The notes beneath the pieces are model-generated. The model saw only the letters and a list, made by a program, of their open reading frames with translations, was not told the DNA's origin and made no database searches. 64,000 nucleotides of DNA from Phorcus lineatus (Eukaryota; Mollusca; Gastropoda; Trochida; Trochidae). The translations under genes were made by a program, and so were the position numbers. Positions 24,847 to 36,472 of this stretch are shown here, in pieces. The DNA is taken from the NCBI GenBank assembly GCA_921293015.1, contig OV121087.1, forward strand, positions 11,854,501 through 11,918,500, written 5' to 3'. How positions within the stretch are numbered: the first letter of the stretch is position 1; each line of letters opens with the position of its first letter.

Positions 24847-24879
24847 GGGGGTAGTTTGTTTATGGGTGTAGTGTATGTT

Positions 24880-25690
24880 AACACAGATGTGAACAATCCA
24901 GTTAGAAATCATCGCTACAATGTAAATATTCCAGTGCATAATGCTTCTGATCCAGGAATCCAGTTAATGTTGTCATAACATCTTCTTAGCTGTATCATTT
25001 CAGTTCAAAAACTCAAAAAGGAATACGAAACACGATACTACACGAATCAGCAGATGCTATGTTTTTAGAGTCTTATCTTGCTCCTTTCTGATCACAAACT
25101 TATTATTATCTACTTATTATTTTAAACTTCTTTGTACTTTAAACAAAGGTCTTATTGTAGGTTACATCATTTAGAAGGCAAGTGCAAGTCAGTACAATGA
25201 ATGTTTTCAACACAGCACACTAAGTAAAACGATTGCAATAGAGTACCGTACATATTTAAACAATTGTGATTGAAATAGGATATAACCGCCGTTAAAAGCA
25301 TAGCCATCATGTTGTCGAAATATTAGTTTTGCCACACAAGATCGACAATTATGCTTGATGTATATCAAAAGAAACCTCTACTGTAAGTAACGATTTGAAA
25401 TAATAGAGATGTTACACACATTTTAGAAAACCATTCTTGCTGAGTCCTGATAAACACTATTGTAAATGATGTCGAAACTGTCGTAAAGTGAGTTTTTGCC
25501 CTAGAGGCATAGCTGTCATCATTTCGTTGACAAAAATCACTACATTGTTTCGACTTGAACAACTGAGATTGACATGAAATAAGATAGGTTTTCTATGAAT
25601 CGAAGTAAGTAGATATGAACTATGTAGATAAAAACATAGCGAATGCAAGGTTTATCTGATATATTTTTATTCTTCTCAGGTTTCAAAACT
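24880..25690. other. No recognisable feature
   Basis: Non-coding sequence between Y and the segmental duplication. The two minus-strand frames at 25,365-25,648 overlap each other and show no motif. TTAACACAGAT just after Y (24,879) also occurs at 6,733, before the MITE. Confidence 0.4.
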
Positions 25691-26202
25691 TGTATGTCCA
25701 ACCATAAACTTATTTTACTCCTACATGCTAAACAAGGAAGGAGGTCTGGTATAAATTTATTTCATTTAAGAGACCATTAACAAAACCAGACGGTTCGTTC
25801 CTTTACTTACAATAATTAAGTCATTTATAAAATATGGTGTCCTAATTACAGTGCCATGTTTCTCTGGTTCTTATGAGAAAATACATGCTATTTGACGTTA
25901 TTTGCTCATTTATTTTATAGTTTATAACGGTCTGTGGATACGTTAAGCATTTATTTACATTATAATAAGATGGTTGATTACATTTCAGCCATAATTTTAT
26001 TGAAAACAATCTACACAAAGCATGTAAGTAACTATTTATTACAATCTGTAAATACATGAACTGTTTCAATTCTACAGTAACAATGCAGCACTTTATGCAA
26101 ACATTTCACCGTTAAAAAGATATGCTTAAAAATGTATCAAAGAAAACCGTACATGCAATATATTCACTTTTTTGTTAAGTGCATGATTTTCATCTAGAGA
26201 TA

Positions 26203-27387
26203 CAAGGGGAAGTCAATAAGTTCATAGAAGTGAGTATTGACACATCCTTGAAGACATCATAGTTGATGTTATTATTGTAGGCCATCTGACAACATTTTAC
26301 AGACATTAACAACCCTTTTCAATTACAGCCTCTCCTTACTGGAAACCTCAATCATGGAAAGTTCTAAAACTGAGCATCGTGTGGTTATAAAATATTTCAC
26401 GAAAAGAGGGGTGAATGCAACAGAAATACATAAACGTATGATTAATGTGTATGGGAAAGAGACCTCTCAATGTTCAGTTGCAAATGGTCATCTGAGTTTA
26501 AGCGTGGTAGCAGTTCTTTGGACAATGATCCATGTTCAGGAAGGCCTGTTGAAGCCATTACAAATGATATGGTAGTACGGGTCCAGGTTAATCTTGTCCG
26601 ATCGTCGAATGATGGTGGACGCGATATCTTCTAGGGTGTGAGAAGGAAGTGTTTGCACCATAATTCATGAGCACTTGCACGTGTCCAAGGTGTCTGCAAG
26701 GAAGGGTGTCCCGAAATTTAAATGCACAATATCGACACCAGACAAATCCAGTCATGAGCTCTTGAACATTTACAATGCTCAACACGACAACTTTCAGACC
26801 CGTATGGTTACTGGGATCCTGACACAAAACAGGAATCCATGCAATTGGGACACCCAAAAATTTAAAGTCTTCTGCTGGCAAGATCATGGCGAACATGTTC
26901 TTGGATTCGAAGGTCGTGATTCTTATGGACTATAGATCACCTGAAACTACAATAAAAGGAGCATACTATTTTGAAGATCAAGAAGAAGAGGCGGGGCATG
27001 TTAACTGGTGGAGTTACGCTTCTTCATGACAACGCTCCAGTGCACAAGAGTCGTATTGCACAGGCTGCGATTAAAAAAATGTGGCTTTGAACAACTTAAT
27101 CATCCCACTACAGTTCAGATCTGGCACCAATCGATTATCTGTTTCGCAATTTGAAATCACACCTGCGTGGTTCAAGATTTAGCAATGGTGATAAACTCAA
27201 GGTAGCTATTGAGGCGTGGCTGAGGGGCCAGTTGGAAGACTTTTACCATAACGGCATAGACAGTCTGAAAGGGCAATGAGCAAAGTGCATGGAGGTACTG
27301 AAAGATTATATTGAAAAATGAAATCAATATTACAACCATTAGCTTCTGTTTTATACCCATTTTTATGAACTTACAGACTTCTCCTAT
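26203..27387 (+). mobile_element. Decayed mariner element
   Basis: The inverted termini contain GGGGAAGTC..TAAGTTCATAGAAG on the left and, reverse complemented on the right, GGAGAAGTC..TAAGTTCATAAAAA. TA flanks both ends (26,201-26,202 and 27,388-27,389). The 1,185-bp length is normal for a mariner. It contains one transposase pseudogene. Confidence 0.75.
26354..27321 (+). pseudogene. Mariner transposase (DD34D), inactivated
   Basis: The N-terminus, ESSKTEHRVVIKYFTKRGVN, is the HTH_48-type DNA-binding domain of mariner transposases. A shifted frame then gives FKRG..SLDNDP.SGRP. The central part gives HEHLHVSKVSARKGVPKF and RMVTG, where the DETWV-type segment holding the first catalytic Asp has been deleted and the sequence jumps to DPDTKQESMQLGHP. 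The C-terminal part keeps LLHDNAPVHKSRIAQ and SSDLAPIDYLF, with 34 residues between the second and third Asp, and ends LKDYIEK-stop. Several frameshifts plus loss of the first Asp make it non-functional. Confidence 0.85.
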
Positions 27388-27479
27388 TATGATTGCAAAA
27401 CGTGTATTAGTAATATGTATAATGCATCTAAGTTTACGTTAATGCCACACTACCGAAAAACAAACTTCGTATTACAAGT

Positions 27480-27760
27480 TTAATATAGAAACTTCAGCCA
27501 AGAGCCTGTTACTCAAAATTAGATATCTGTGCCGGTTTTGAGGATATATGCAATTTAAAGAGTGATCTGGCATTTATTGGTTAAGCTAGATTGATTGAGA
27601 GTTTCATGATAAGGGAAAAGCGACCTAGAGACCATGGATTTATAAAATATCTTGTTCTTATATTGAGAATTAAACTTATAATTTTGAAAGTTTGCCATGA
27701 CATTTTTTCTGAAATAAATCTTTGATATGAGATATGTTTTCGCGAAGCAATGGCATAACA
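27480..27760. repeat. Block repeated at 28.83 and 47.88 kb
   Basis: It aligns with 28,830-29,080 in A and 47,880-48,110 in B (landmarks ATATCTG, GGCATTTATTG, GAGTTTCATG, CGACCTAGAGAC). Three copies mean a local duplication inside A in addition to the A/B duplication. It does not code in a conserved frame. Confidence 0.5.
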
Positions 27761-28829
27761 TTTTATTATTCTCCTGAATAAGCAAAGCAATTTGTTGTTC
27801 ATCGAAGTCTTTTTTTTTTTAAATTCAAAGTGAACTTTATAGTAGTTAATTATGGAAGTTAAAAGATAAAAACCTTGCTTTGCCCAAAAGACACCATCAA
27901 CAGGTATGAGAAAACAAAATATTGAGGGTTCAGTCCACTTTGGAATAAAACAAAATTGGCATAAGATGTTAAGAAATAGTAACTACTTTACTTTACTCTC
28001 GGATAATTTCACAGAGACAAATCAGGACTAATGCTTTCCCCTTCATCAGTCGAGTAACAAGTTTGAGTTGATGCTTAATTATTCATTAATCCCAAATTCT
28101 TTGGATATATGGTGTCACACTGACCTGTCACTTCACATCATTCACACACACACTTTTCAATAATAAGCAAAGCCTCAGTCAAACTAATTAACTCCAGCAA
28201 TTTCGTAATTGGCTGTTTTCATGTTTAAAAAGTACAACGATCAGAAGGTAAAGATCAGATTTCAAATATGGCCTCCGGAATCGTTAACTGATTTTTAAGA
28301 AATTGTTTTGATACTTTATCACCTTTTCAGCTCTCGTTGAACGTTGTGACGCAAGATGTGGAGACAATGTGACATGACATGGAGGTGAATGAGGAAGTAT
28401 GCTGTAAGATTCAAACGATGGAAGACAGAGTAGTCTGTGAGAATTGTATCCCCTGCTCATTCTGAGGGACGCAGATGCCAGGAGAAGTGGCATTATGTCA
28501 AGAGCTTTGTTTTCTTTTAGTTCACTGGGGAAAACAAGAATTACGTTTCACTGTTTTGCTATCGTAAAAAAGAAATTTGAATAACTTTATTTGAAAAGTT
28601 TTTTCAAGGCCTAGACTGGAACTGATTTAGATGAGTTGAGAGATCCCTCCTGGGTGGGTTTTTTCATGGGAATAGTTAAGGGAATATATACTCAATTGTT
28701 TGTTGATAGATTATCAAATCATGATGAACATCTATCTTCGCTTCTGTTGAATGTAAAGACTGTTGTAATGTTCATAATGTAACTTTAATGCAACACTATT
28801 CGACAATCAAAAGAAACATGACATCTTTG

Positions 28830-29080
28830 TATGAAAACTTTAATAAGGAATTTAAGCCAAAGGTATGTTTCTGAAATAAGATTTATCTGTTTATCTGTCT
28901 CGAGGATTAATGCAATTTTAATGGAGTACCGGCATTTATTGCTAAACATCAAATGATGTATGCAAAGCTTGATATAGGGTTTCATGCTTTGGGACAACCA
29001 AACCAGAGACAAGATATTGCTTTTGTTCTGAAGTTGACATTTAAATGAAAAAGTTTGAAAGTTTGTTATGAACATGCACA
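28830..29080. repeat. Second copy of the 27.48-kb block
   Basis: See 27,480-27,760. Its counterpart in B is 47,880-48,110, with CTGTCTCGAGG and ACCAGAGACAAGATATTGCTTTTGT matched there. The 98-codon minus frame here is not open in the other copies. Confidence 0.5.
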
Positions 29081-29694
29081 CTTCTGTTAGCTATGTGTTG
29101 TAATCCCTTGTAATATGTCAAAGCTTGTATGGTTAGAATTATCTCCAAAAGTGTCATAACGATTTTCTATATAATTGTATTCAACAATTAAGTTGACAAA
29201 ATGATGGCATTATAAATTTTAAAAGATAAGAATTGTTTGCTGTCATCTGATAGTATTAGTCCTTTCTTTCACCTATTTATTTTCAGTTGATAGGAATTTG
29301 GTGGAATCATGTGGAAAATGTGATTGCTTTGTCAACAATAGAATATGTAAAGTGAATATTTGAACATAGTTTGCAGTGATAACACAGAGACTACAATATA
29401 TAAGTAAAACAATACTGAACCCGCAACCACAGTTCATGGTAGTAGTAGAGAAATATTACAACACATTCCATTAAATTGACTTTTTAAATGAAAGGACGAG
29501 TGTGTTTTTAACAAAGGGAATACATTTGTATGCCAATTTTACCATTTCAAACCAAAATCAATGTCTGATTGACTCGGGGTAAAGAACATTGAGTATCGAT
29601 ATAAACTGAAAATCATTATTTAAAACTGTTATTTAAACTAACATTACAGCGCTTGTAGCACTACGGTGTTGAAGGGGTAAATTATATGTTAATT

Positions 29695-29857
29695 AAGAAA
29701 TAAAGTTCGCTCTTCCCCAATGTGTTTTGTAATAAAGTATAGTTTTGCCCTGAACTATTATAGTTAAAGCACCGTCCTCGTGCATTAACTATAATAGTTC
29801 AGGGCAAAACTATACTTTATTACAAAACACATTGGGGTAGAGCGAACTTTATTTCTT
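29695..29857. repeat. 163-bp near-perfect palindrome
   Basis: Arms of 73 bases (29,695-29,767 and 29,785-29,857) differ at one position. The 17-base loop contains a further GCAC/GTGC pair. Outer ends read AAGAAATAAAG and CTTTATTTCTT. Transcribed from either strand it would give a long hairpin. It may be a fold-back transposon or a recent palindromic duplication. I see no target duplication and no B counterpart. Confidence 0.85.
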
Positions 29858-30059
29858 TTCTAAGATGCTAAAATGATCTAAACGGGGACCACTCTGATTT
29901 AAATAATCTCGAAATATAATATAGTGTTTACATTGCTCACATTCATAATCCATGAACAGGGCTAACTGCTGGCTATTCCAAGTATGGAACCCAACCCCTA
30001 GTTTAAAACGACATTTAGTTGGTTAAAGCTTTAAATTGAATACTGCAGTTTTGCACTTT

Positions 30060-30720
30060 TACTTTTTCATTCATTCAATTTTGAATTATATTTTCTTCTT
30101 ATTTTTTTCTTTAAAAACTTAAACAAACAAATGAACACCTCTTGTTTTTTTTTAAAAACTTTACTTTTACAAACTCGTGTCGTGCGATTATGCAGTGCGG
30201 GCCACATTGCCCATATAAGGCTTATCACGTGGTTATCATTCCACAAAGAATTATGGGTATTGTTTGTTTTGGAAGCGTGATGGCGGATTGAATCCGGACA
30301 TCTATTTTTGTTAGCTGCTGTCATAAACGTTGAAGGTGATGTTTAATCTCTTATATAAGCAGACTGTTGAGGCTGTGCACCCAAAATTACTTAATTATTA
30401 GGTTGACGTTACCACATTGAACCTGGTAGAGACGGTTGACGTGAACCAACGGGGCGCCGTGACCTGACGTGAAGCAACGCGTCACTCGACAGTCGACAAG
30501 CATTTGCTTTTCATTCTTCTTTCCGGTAAATAGAACTAGATGATTCGAAACTAGTCTCCATTAAAAGAAACATTATCGGGAAAATCGCCACTACGATAGA
30601 CATTGATAGGGATAAGACATGTTGATCGAAAGAACCGAGATGAAAGGTTACCAAGGACGCGTGATCACGAGGGGGCAGCGGGGAAGAGCGGATATAACGT
30701 CATTCAATTGTTACGTCATG
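30060..30720. other. CpG-richer, promoter-like stretch
   Basis: This stretch has many more CG dinucleotides than its surroundings (for example GGGGCGCCGTGACC near 30,450). It contains a CCATATAAGGC box near 30,210 and an ATGGCGGAT near 30,280 that meets a stop at once. It looks like a decayed promoter or a repeat terminus. No transcript is supported, and no counterpart in B was found. Confidence 0.25.
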
Positions 30721-30873
30721 AAAAAACTATACCTTTATTGTCTGATAAAGTACTTTTTTTTCGATTGGTCTAACCGCTAGGCATCTTAGAATTCATATCA
30801 AAAGTTACCCCAAGACATCAGGCCAGTCCGTGAGAAATTACATTGATTTTCAACCCGGCTGGTCGTGTAGCCC

Positions 30874-30981
30874 TCAGCTTTTCACAATGGGCATGACAAC
30901 TCTAATTATAATGTTCACATCAGCAGGCTGTGTACCCAAGATTTGACAGCTCTTTCCTGCTTCCTGGTGGCAGGAGACTGT
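30874..30981 (-). pseudogene. Conserved C-terminal peptide fossil, copy 2
   Basis: The 36-codon frame reads SCHQEAGKSCQILGTQPADV and ends VVMPIVKS-stop. It is the A counterpart of 50,023-50,130 and the inverted relative of 6,553-6,660. Frame and stop are shared by all three. A CACAG precedes it. The product is unknown. Confidence 0.4.
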
Positions 30982-31319
30982 GACTTAATTTCATGTTTCC
31001 CAATTAGTGTCAAATGAATGAAGGAAATTTCAATTCAAAATTCAGAAATGGTGTGGTTTCTACTGAGCAAAAACAATTAAATTTATAAATTACATCTGAA
31101 AAAACCTCAGGTCACCTCAGGGTGCTAATGTTGATAAGATAAACTTGTCCTCTTCGATTCGAAAGGAGCAAAACCTTAAATAAAAATGGATTGAGATAGA
31201 TTACATTGACCTTTTCGGATACACATGTGTTATGTTTATTTATCAAAAGATAAGGCAATTACATACATAATAATTTTGTGAAGCATGTGATACAATCATT
31301 TATATATACCTTATTAACA

Positions 31320-31412
31320 ATTATGTGCAGGGACTTTTTGTTACCCCTGAATTTTCTGTATTTTGGGCCAAAGGCCTTTACTGAATAAATCTGTCCGTCT
31401 GTCTGTTTATTT
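31320..31412 (+). repeat. LINE 3' end
   Basis: TTTTGGGCCAAAGGCCTTTACTGAATAAA followed by a short GTCTGTCT array matches the 3' end of the LINE at 63,195-63,290 (GGCC..AGGCC hairpin, GAATAAA, microsatellite). It is a severely 5'-truncated insertion on the plus strand. Confidence 0.5.
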
Positions 31413-32657
31413 ATCAGCTGACATGATAACAGAATTCGTCAATTGTTTGTTCTCTTGTGCCCTCTCGTTCTCACGATAGGCAATCAATTTGGTTATATTC
31501 TGAAAGAAGTCTAATTAAATGTGTATAGTTACTATTATAATTGTTTATCTTAAATTTCTCAAACTGCTCTCATTGCACTGTTTATTAGGCCTGTGGTCTT
31601 TTAATATGGTCTTCGTCTTGTTTATTTTCTCGTTTTACAGTTTGTAAAATGTTTAACGGGTAAAATTTGTCTCTTGTACGACATATTCTCATAATTTGAT
31701 GTGACAGTGTCCTTATGCAGTCACGTAATATGTGACAAGAATGTCTACACATGGGTCCAAACATCAGTCCCCTCAAAGAAATTTATATTGCATAAAAACT
31801 AGGCTTATGATTAACTTACGAACAAACAAATCTAACTTTGATTATTGCCTAACATCTTCTTATTCATACACAGATAATTTTTTTGAATATATAGCCAATA
31901 ATCATGGATTTAATTTATTGAAATTAATACGAAACTCTCTTTTGAACATTTCTGTGGGTTTTAATCAGTTTACAGTTAAATAATTTAAAGCAAAGCGACT
32001 AGTTTCTTAGGACTGTATACGACCACTTCTATCTTGACAGTTTTAATATGATTAACTTTCAGTATTGAATGAAATTAAGTGACAAATATCAAAGAATAAT
32101 CAAATTAATTTACAGCTAATGAATACAATTATACATACATTTAAATGCGAAGGACACTTTGTCTCATGAAATGACATTTTCCCATGAATAACACTTATTA
32201 ATGTCGTTTTCATTAAATTTTAAATCTCAATTTGCATTATTTTGTGCATTTGATGTGACGTCCGAACATCGTCAAATATAGTATGACTGGTTGAACAATT
32301 ATCTTACTTGTACTTTTGTTAAAGTTTAAAGTGTTTGATGATTTATCAAATCATAAGGTACTGTGTGATTATCACTTTTAGTCAACATTCTAAATCATTC
32401 AACAAAATACTTCATATTTCTTATTTTGTTCAATGACTAACTGCTGTACTCATGACTGGCGGCCGTTTTCATTTTCATTGATTTGACTTCATGATACAAG
32501 TAAATACCATTTCATTAATTCTTCAAATGATAGGTATTGGAATTTATATGACTACCTTGAAATTGTAAACAAGACACTTTAAATGACATATTTAACCATA
32601 TTTAGTCTGAAAATAAATTACAAGTTACATTTAAAACTGTATCTAGAATCAAATATA

Positions 32658-34165
32658 AACTCTTCAAAAAAAGAAACTTGACACTGACTTTCAAAGTTCA
32701 ATATAAAGACCACAGATGCAAGTTAAACATTGAAATGAAAACTAAAACGCTGTTTGAAGATCTCTGTTCAGAAATTTTATTCAGAATAAGCATTATCTTG
32801 AAATGTACAGGTGCACAAGTGTTTAAACATCACAGGGGTGCACAAATGTCAGTATCGGGTATGGCCACCATTGACATTGATTATTGCTTGGCACCGACGA
32901 CCCATGGATGCAATCAAGTTGTCAATCACAGCATGTGGAATGTTCTGCCATTCGTGCTGAAGTGCTGCAAGAAGTCCTGGAAGTGTTTGGGGTGGTGGAT
33001 TCCTACTGCGCACGCGTCGATCCAGTTCGTCCCAGAGATGCTCAATTGGTGACAAATCTGGTGACCTGGCTGGCCATGGCAATGTCTGGACATTGTTACG
33101 CTGTAAAAAGTCTTGACAAACACGTGTAACATGTGGTCGAGCATTGTCCTTCTGAAAGAGACCGCCATGAACGTTGACGTGAGGAATAATGTAAGGCTAT
33201 AGGATCAAGTCCCTATACCGTACTCCTGTGAGGTTACCCACAACATGCACAAGGGGTGTCCTAACAACGTGACGAATCCCGGCCCACACCATGACACTCC
33301 CACCTCCAAATGGGACAACCTCCTGAACACAGTTGGCAGCATAACGTTCTCCACGACGTCGGTATACACGTGCTCGTCCATCACTTCGTTGAAGCAGAAA
33401 ACGGGACTCATCAGTGGAGAGAACGGTTCTCCACCTTGCACGTGCCCATCTCATCCTCTGTTGACACCACTGGAGACGTTCCGCCAGATGATGTTGCGTT
33501 AAAACGGGACGTCGAACCGGTCGTCGTGGAAAAAGTCCAGCCTCTCTCAGCCTGTTGCGTACCGTTTGGTCGGAAATTCGATGCAGGCCTGGTATCTGCG
33601 TTGTTGTTGACGTTGCTGTCCTGGTGCGTACCCGAAAGTGGAGCAGTCGGATGTACCGATCTTAGTAGTCACCCTCGGTCTGTCTGACCTTGGCCTATCA
33701 TCAACGCTGTTTCGGGTGTTGAAACGGGTCCAGAATGAAGAGATGTCTGTCTGGACACGCCAAAGTGTGTTGCAACATCTCGCTGCGTCGCTCCTGCTTG
33801 CAGTCTGCCAATAGCGTTGTTGCATTGCGCTCTGTTCAGTCTACGCATTCTTCAGGTCGCTGTACCGATGTTGTGTAGTCTGAATGAACAGCGGCTGATA
33901 TGGCTTTTTATACCCCTAAAGCAGACGTCTCTGCATGTAAACCTTCATGATCCCATGCTGCACGTGCCTTGGCAGAAAATGCATTTGGACGAATCGCTCG
34001 TTTTCGTCCCTGAACACAACGTAAACTTTTTGGGCCATTGTTTTTGGTAAATTTACACTTTTGAGCAAGCCTTTCTTTAAATTACAGGTATTTTTTATGA
34101 AAAAAATTGACCCGTTTCGAAAAAATCAATTTCGTATGAATGTCAAGTTTCTTTTTTGAAGAGTT
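32658..34165 (-). mobile_element. Tc1-type transposon, copy 1
   Basis: The inverted termini are AACTCTTCAAAAAAAGAAAC and its mirror, flanked by TA (32,656-32,657 and 34,166-34,167). The length is 1,508 bases. It is nearly the same sequence as the copy at 55,776-57,267. One transposase is encoded on the minus strand, inactivated as described in its own entry. Confidence 0.9.
32849..33825 (-). pseudogene. Tc1 transposase (DD34E), broken
   Basis: The N-terminal helix-turn-helix part around 33,547-33,825 (FWTRFNTRNSVDDRPRSDRP) is out of frame with the rest. The DDE domain, 32,849-33,454, keeps the first Asp in TDESRF, the second in QKDNARPH and the Glu in SPIEHLWDE, with 34 residues between the last two. 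One in-frame TAG after RYRDLIL replaces the Gln present in the sister copy. So the copy died by at least one frameshift and one nonsense change, while the catalytic residues remain. Confidence 0.9.
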
Positions 34166-34249
34166 TAAATGCAAATTACCCTTTTCATTTAAATTATCCT
34201 AAACAGATAAAACGTTCAACGAGTTAGTTACTTGCATAACTTCAAATAC

Positions 34250-34612
34250 GTTACCCATGTTTGATTACTTGAATCTCATTTCGACACATGTAACAAATAG
34301 AAATCAGAGGATGATCCTGGCATTAAATACAATTCACTGATTAATTTCAAATTCAATTGAAGCATCCTCATCAATTTTCAAGAAGTTGAACAGTCATTGA
34401 AATTCTGGTTTTGTTTAAAATTAAATTCCAGTATCAGAAGAGATTTAACGAATTTGGAGAAAAGATGGCCTCCCGAGTGCCATTGTGAGTGTCATTGTGA
34501 GTGTCGTTGTGAGCAGAGGAATTCAATTTCGACGTTTGAGTTGTCTTTTACAAAGAAATGGATTCTGTTGATAAGAGCTGCTTCGGTTTTACAGCAATTG
34601 GTTGGATTCTAA
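34250..34612 (+). repeat. Block repeated at 61.96 kb
   Basis: It aligns with 61,960-62,312 in the same orientation: ACAAATAGAAATC, GATCCTGGCAT, ATTCTGGTTTTGTTT, CGAATTTGGAG, AGCTGCTTC. It includes a 12-bp tandem repeat absent from the other copy. No conserved reading frame. Confidence 0.7.
34477..34512 (+). repeat. 12-bp tandem repeat, three units
   Basis: Three units of GTGYCATTGTGA-like sequence lie in a row. The corresponding place near 62,200 has only one. Confidence 0.8.
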
Positions 34613-34659
34613 CATTTTAAACAAGATGATTCAGTTTCAGATGTCAGTTTCTTTAAATA

Positions 34660-34993
34660 ATTTGGGGTAAATTTATATTCTCAAACACGTTTTGATTGTT
34701 AACCCTACCTTTGAGGTTGCAGTATGTGATTAGACATCATAACCAGTTACAACTTAACAATTTTAGTTCTCTCTTTTAACAATCACCTGCTGACAACTAA
34801 AACACAAATACAATTCGGCAATGCACATTACTGCTCTTAAAGCTATCAAAATTATGTCTTTGCATGTTAGATCAAATGACCTTATATTAGTAATGGTAAA
34901 TAGAAGCTATCCTCATTCTTCAGAGATTTCATTTGAAAGATGTCAGGCGTCATTTCATTTCAAAATGAACATGCCTTTTAATTAAAATTGTTT
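34660..34993 (+). repeat. 334-bp direct repeat, first copy
   Basis: It is about 93% identical by eye to 36,138-36,472 (starts ATTCTCAAACACGTTTTGAT, ends CATGCCTTTTAATTAAAATTG). The last ~80 bases also match 50,660-50,750 in B. It is a recent local duplication within A. The open frame that follows at 35,006-35,218 has no motif. Confidence 0.85.
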
Positions 34994-36137
34994 TTTTCCT
35001 GATATATGAAACCGCATATGAATGACATAGCGCATTGTTACATCGTTGAAATATTTGCATTATTAAGGGATGCTTTTTGGTTGGTGATGGTGAAAAACTT
35101 CAATGAATTTTCATTTAAATTTGCTAATCTGTTTATTACAAACAAAAATGAAATATCAGCTTTGGTCTCAAATTCTAATGATATAAAATCAGTGAGCTAT
35201 AGTAAAGCGATAAAATGAAACGTTTCTATTTTTGCAATCCTTCTAATCATGCGAATTCAAGATATTCTTTAAACGTTTAGTTACAATAGTTCACAAATAA
35301 GTGGTCTGATTTGTACTGCGCATTGACTTTCAATCTGGATATACAGCTGCATTTCGAAAGTTTGTTCACTTACCAATGATTCGTAGTGCAAATATCATGT
35401 AATTTGGGTTTACTTTGGACATCAATGAAATAACTTCAGAAGAAACTGAAAAAGGATCACCTATTGTCCATGTGTGAAACAGCCATTCTTGAACATATTT
35501 TGGGATCGTCTAGTCTCTGGTAAAAAGTTTTGGCATGTTGAAAGTGACAGAGAGGGTAATGTTTTCGAAATTTCGAATAAAATGTTCCATATTGACTCCC
35601 TGAGAATAAACTCAGCAAAATCACGACCTATTGCAAAGGAGCAAACATTATAAATTTTGAAGCATTTGATGATTTCTAAAGGATGTTTTAGAGTTAATTA
35701 ATAATTGATTTTTTCGAAATTTTGACTCTTGGTCACTTCAATGACCTGCTAAAACTGTTATGGTAAATTGTGAGGTACGATAAATACTTGCCCAAAAGAA
35801 GGATGAATTTGCACATCTTTATTGAAATTTGAACATAATGGCTTGCTTTTTCGCAATGCTACGATACCTCAAATACATCACACATTTAATGATATTTGCA
35901 CTAGTATAACCACTTATGTGAACAAATTTTTGGCAAGCAGCTGTACATTTATCTTAAATGTCGTTTTGACACCATTTGATTTTTTTTTATAAAACTTCGC
36001 GCAGTGTGTAAACTAGAAAGTGAAGCGGGAAAACAGGGGACCTTCTCATGAGTACTCCTTGTCTTATTTCTTAGCACGTATTTTCAGTGGCTCCTTGTTT
36101 TCACAGATTGTGACATGTCAATTTCTATAAATAATTG

Positions 36138-36472
36138 CGGTTAAATTTAAATTCTCAAACACGTTTTGATTGTTAACCCTACCTTTGAGGTTGAAGTATG
36201 TGATTAGACATCATAACCAGTTGCAACTTAACAATTTTAGTTCTCTCTTTTAACAATCACCTGCTGACAACTAAAACACAAATACAATTCGGCACAGCAC
36301 ATTACTACTCTTAACGCTATCAAAATTATGTATTTGCATGTTAGATCAACTGATCTTTTATTAGCAATGGTAAATATAAGCTATCCACATTTTTCTGAGA
36401 TTTCATTTGAAAGATGTCAGGCGTCATTTCATTTCAAAATGAACATGCCTTTTAATTAAAATTGTTTTTGTT
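36138..36472 (+). repeat. 334-bp direct repeat, second copy
   Basis: Copy of 34,660-34,993, about 1.48 kb downstream. Its right flank (36,480-36,700) continues to match B at 50,765-50,990, so this is the ancestral position. Confidence 0.85.

Larger units (their letters stand above)
21430..24873 (-). mobile_element. Element Y, inverted partial copy of X
   Basis: Reading from 24,873 downward, Y matches X from 7,048 upward: 24,215-24,873 with 7,048-7,790; 23,871-24,165 with 8,503-8,825; 21,945-22,897 with 8,826-9,725; 21,463-21,945 with 12,128-12,563; and the last ~35 bases with 14,584-14,620. The terminus, reverse complemented, is CACTACACCCATAAAC, flanked by TA. Y lacks the TTAA insertion and the 2,020-bp element, so it shows their empty sites. 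The other terminus is missing, so Y is truncated near 21,430. Together X and Y form an inverted-repeat pair with arms of 2.5-3 kb of shared sequence. Confidence 0.75.

Noticed and set aside
6733..24889. TTAACACAGAT at 6,733 and 24,879 as target duplication of one giant element
   Set aside because: The element borders defined by TA and by the restored MITE unit do not coincide with this 11-mer, so coincidence or an older relation is more likely.
25365..25648. Two overlapping minus-strand frames
   Set aside because: They overlap in different frames, have no motif, and lie in ordinary AT-rich sequence.
28785..29081. 98-codon minus-strand frame
   Set aside because: The homologous blocks at 27,480 and 47,880 do not keep it open.
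32678..33687. Plus-strand frames of up to 125 codons over the Tc1 element
   Set aside because: They are antisense shadows of the transposase and recur over the second copy at 55,796-57,153.
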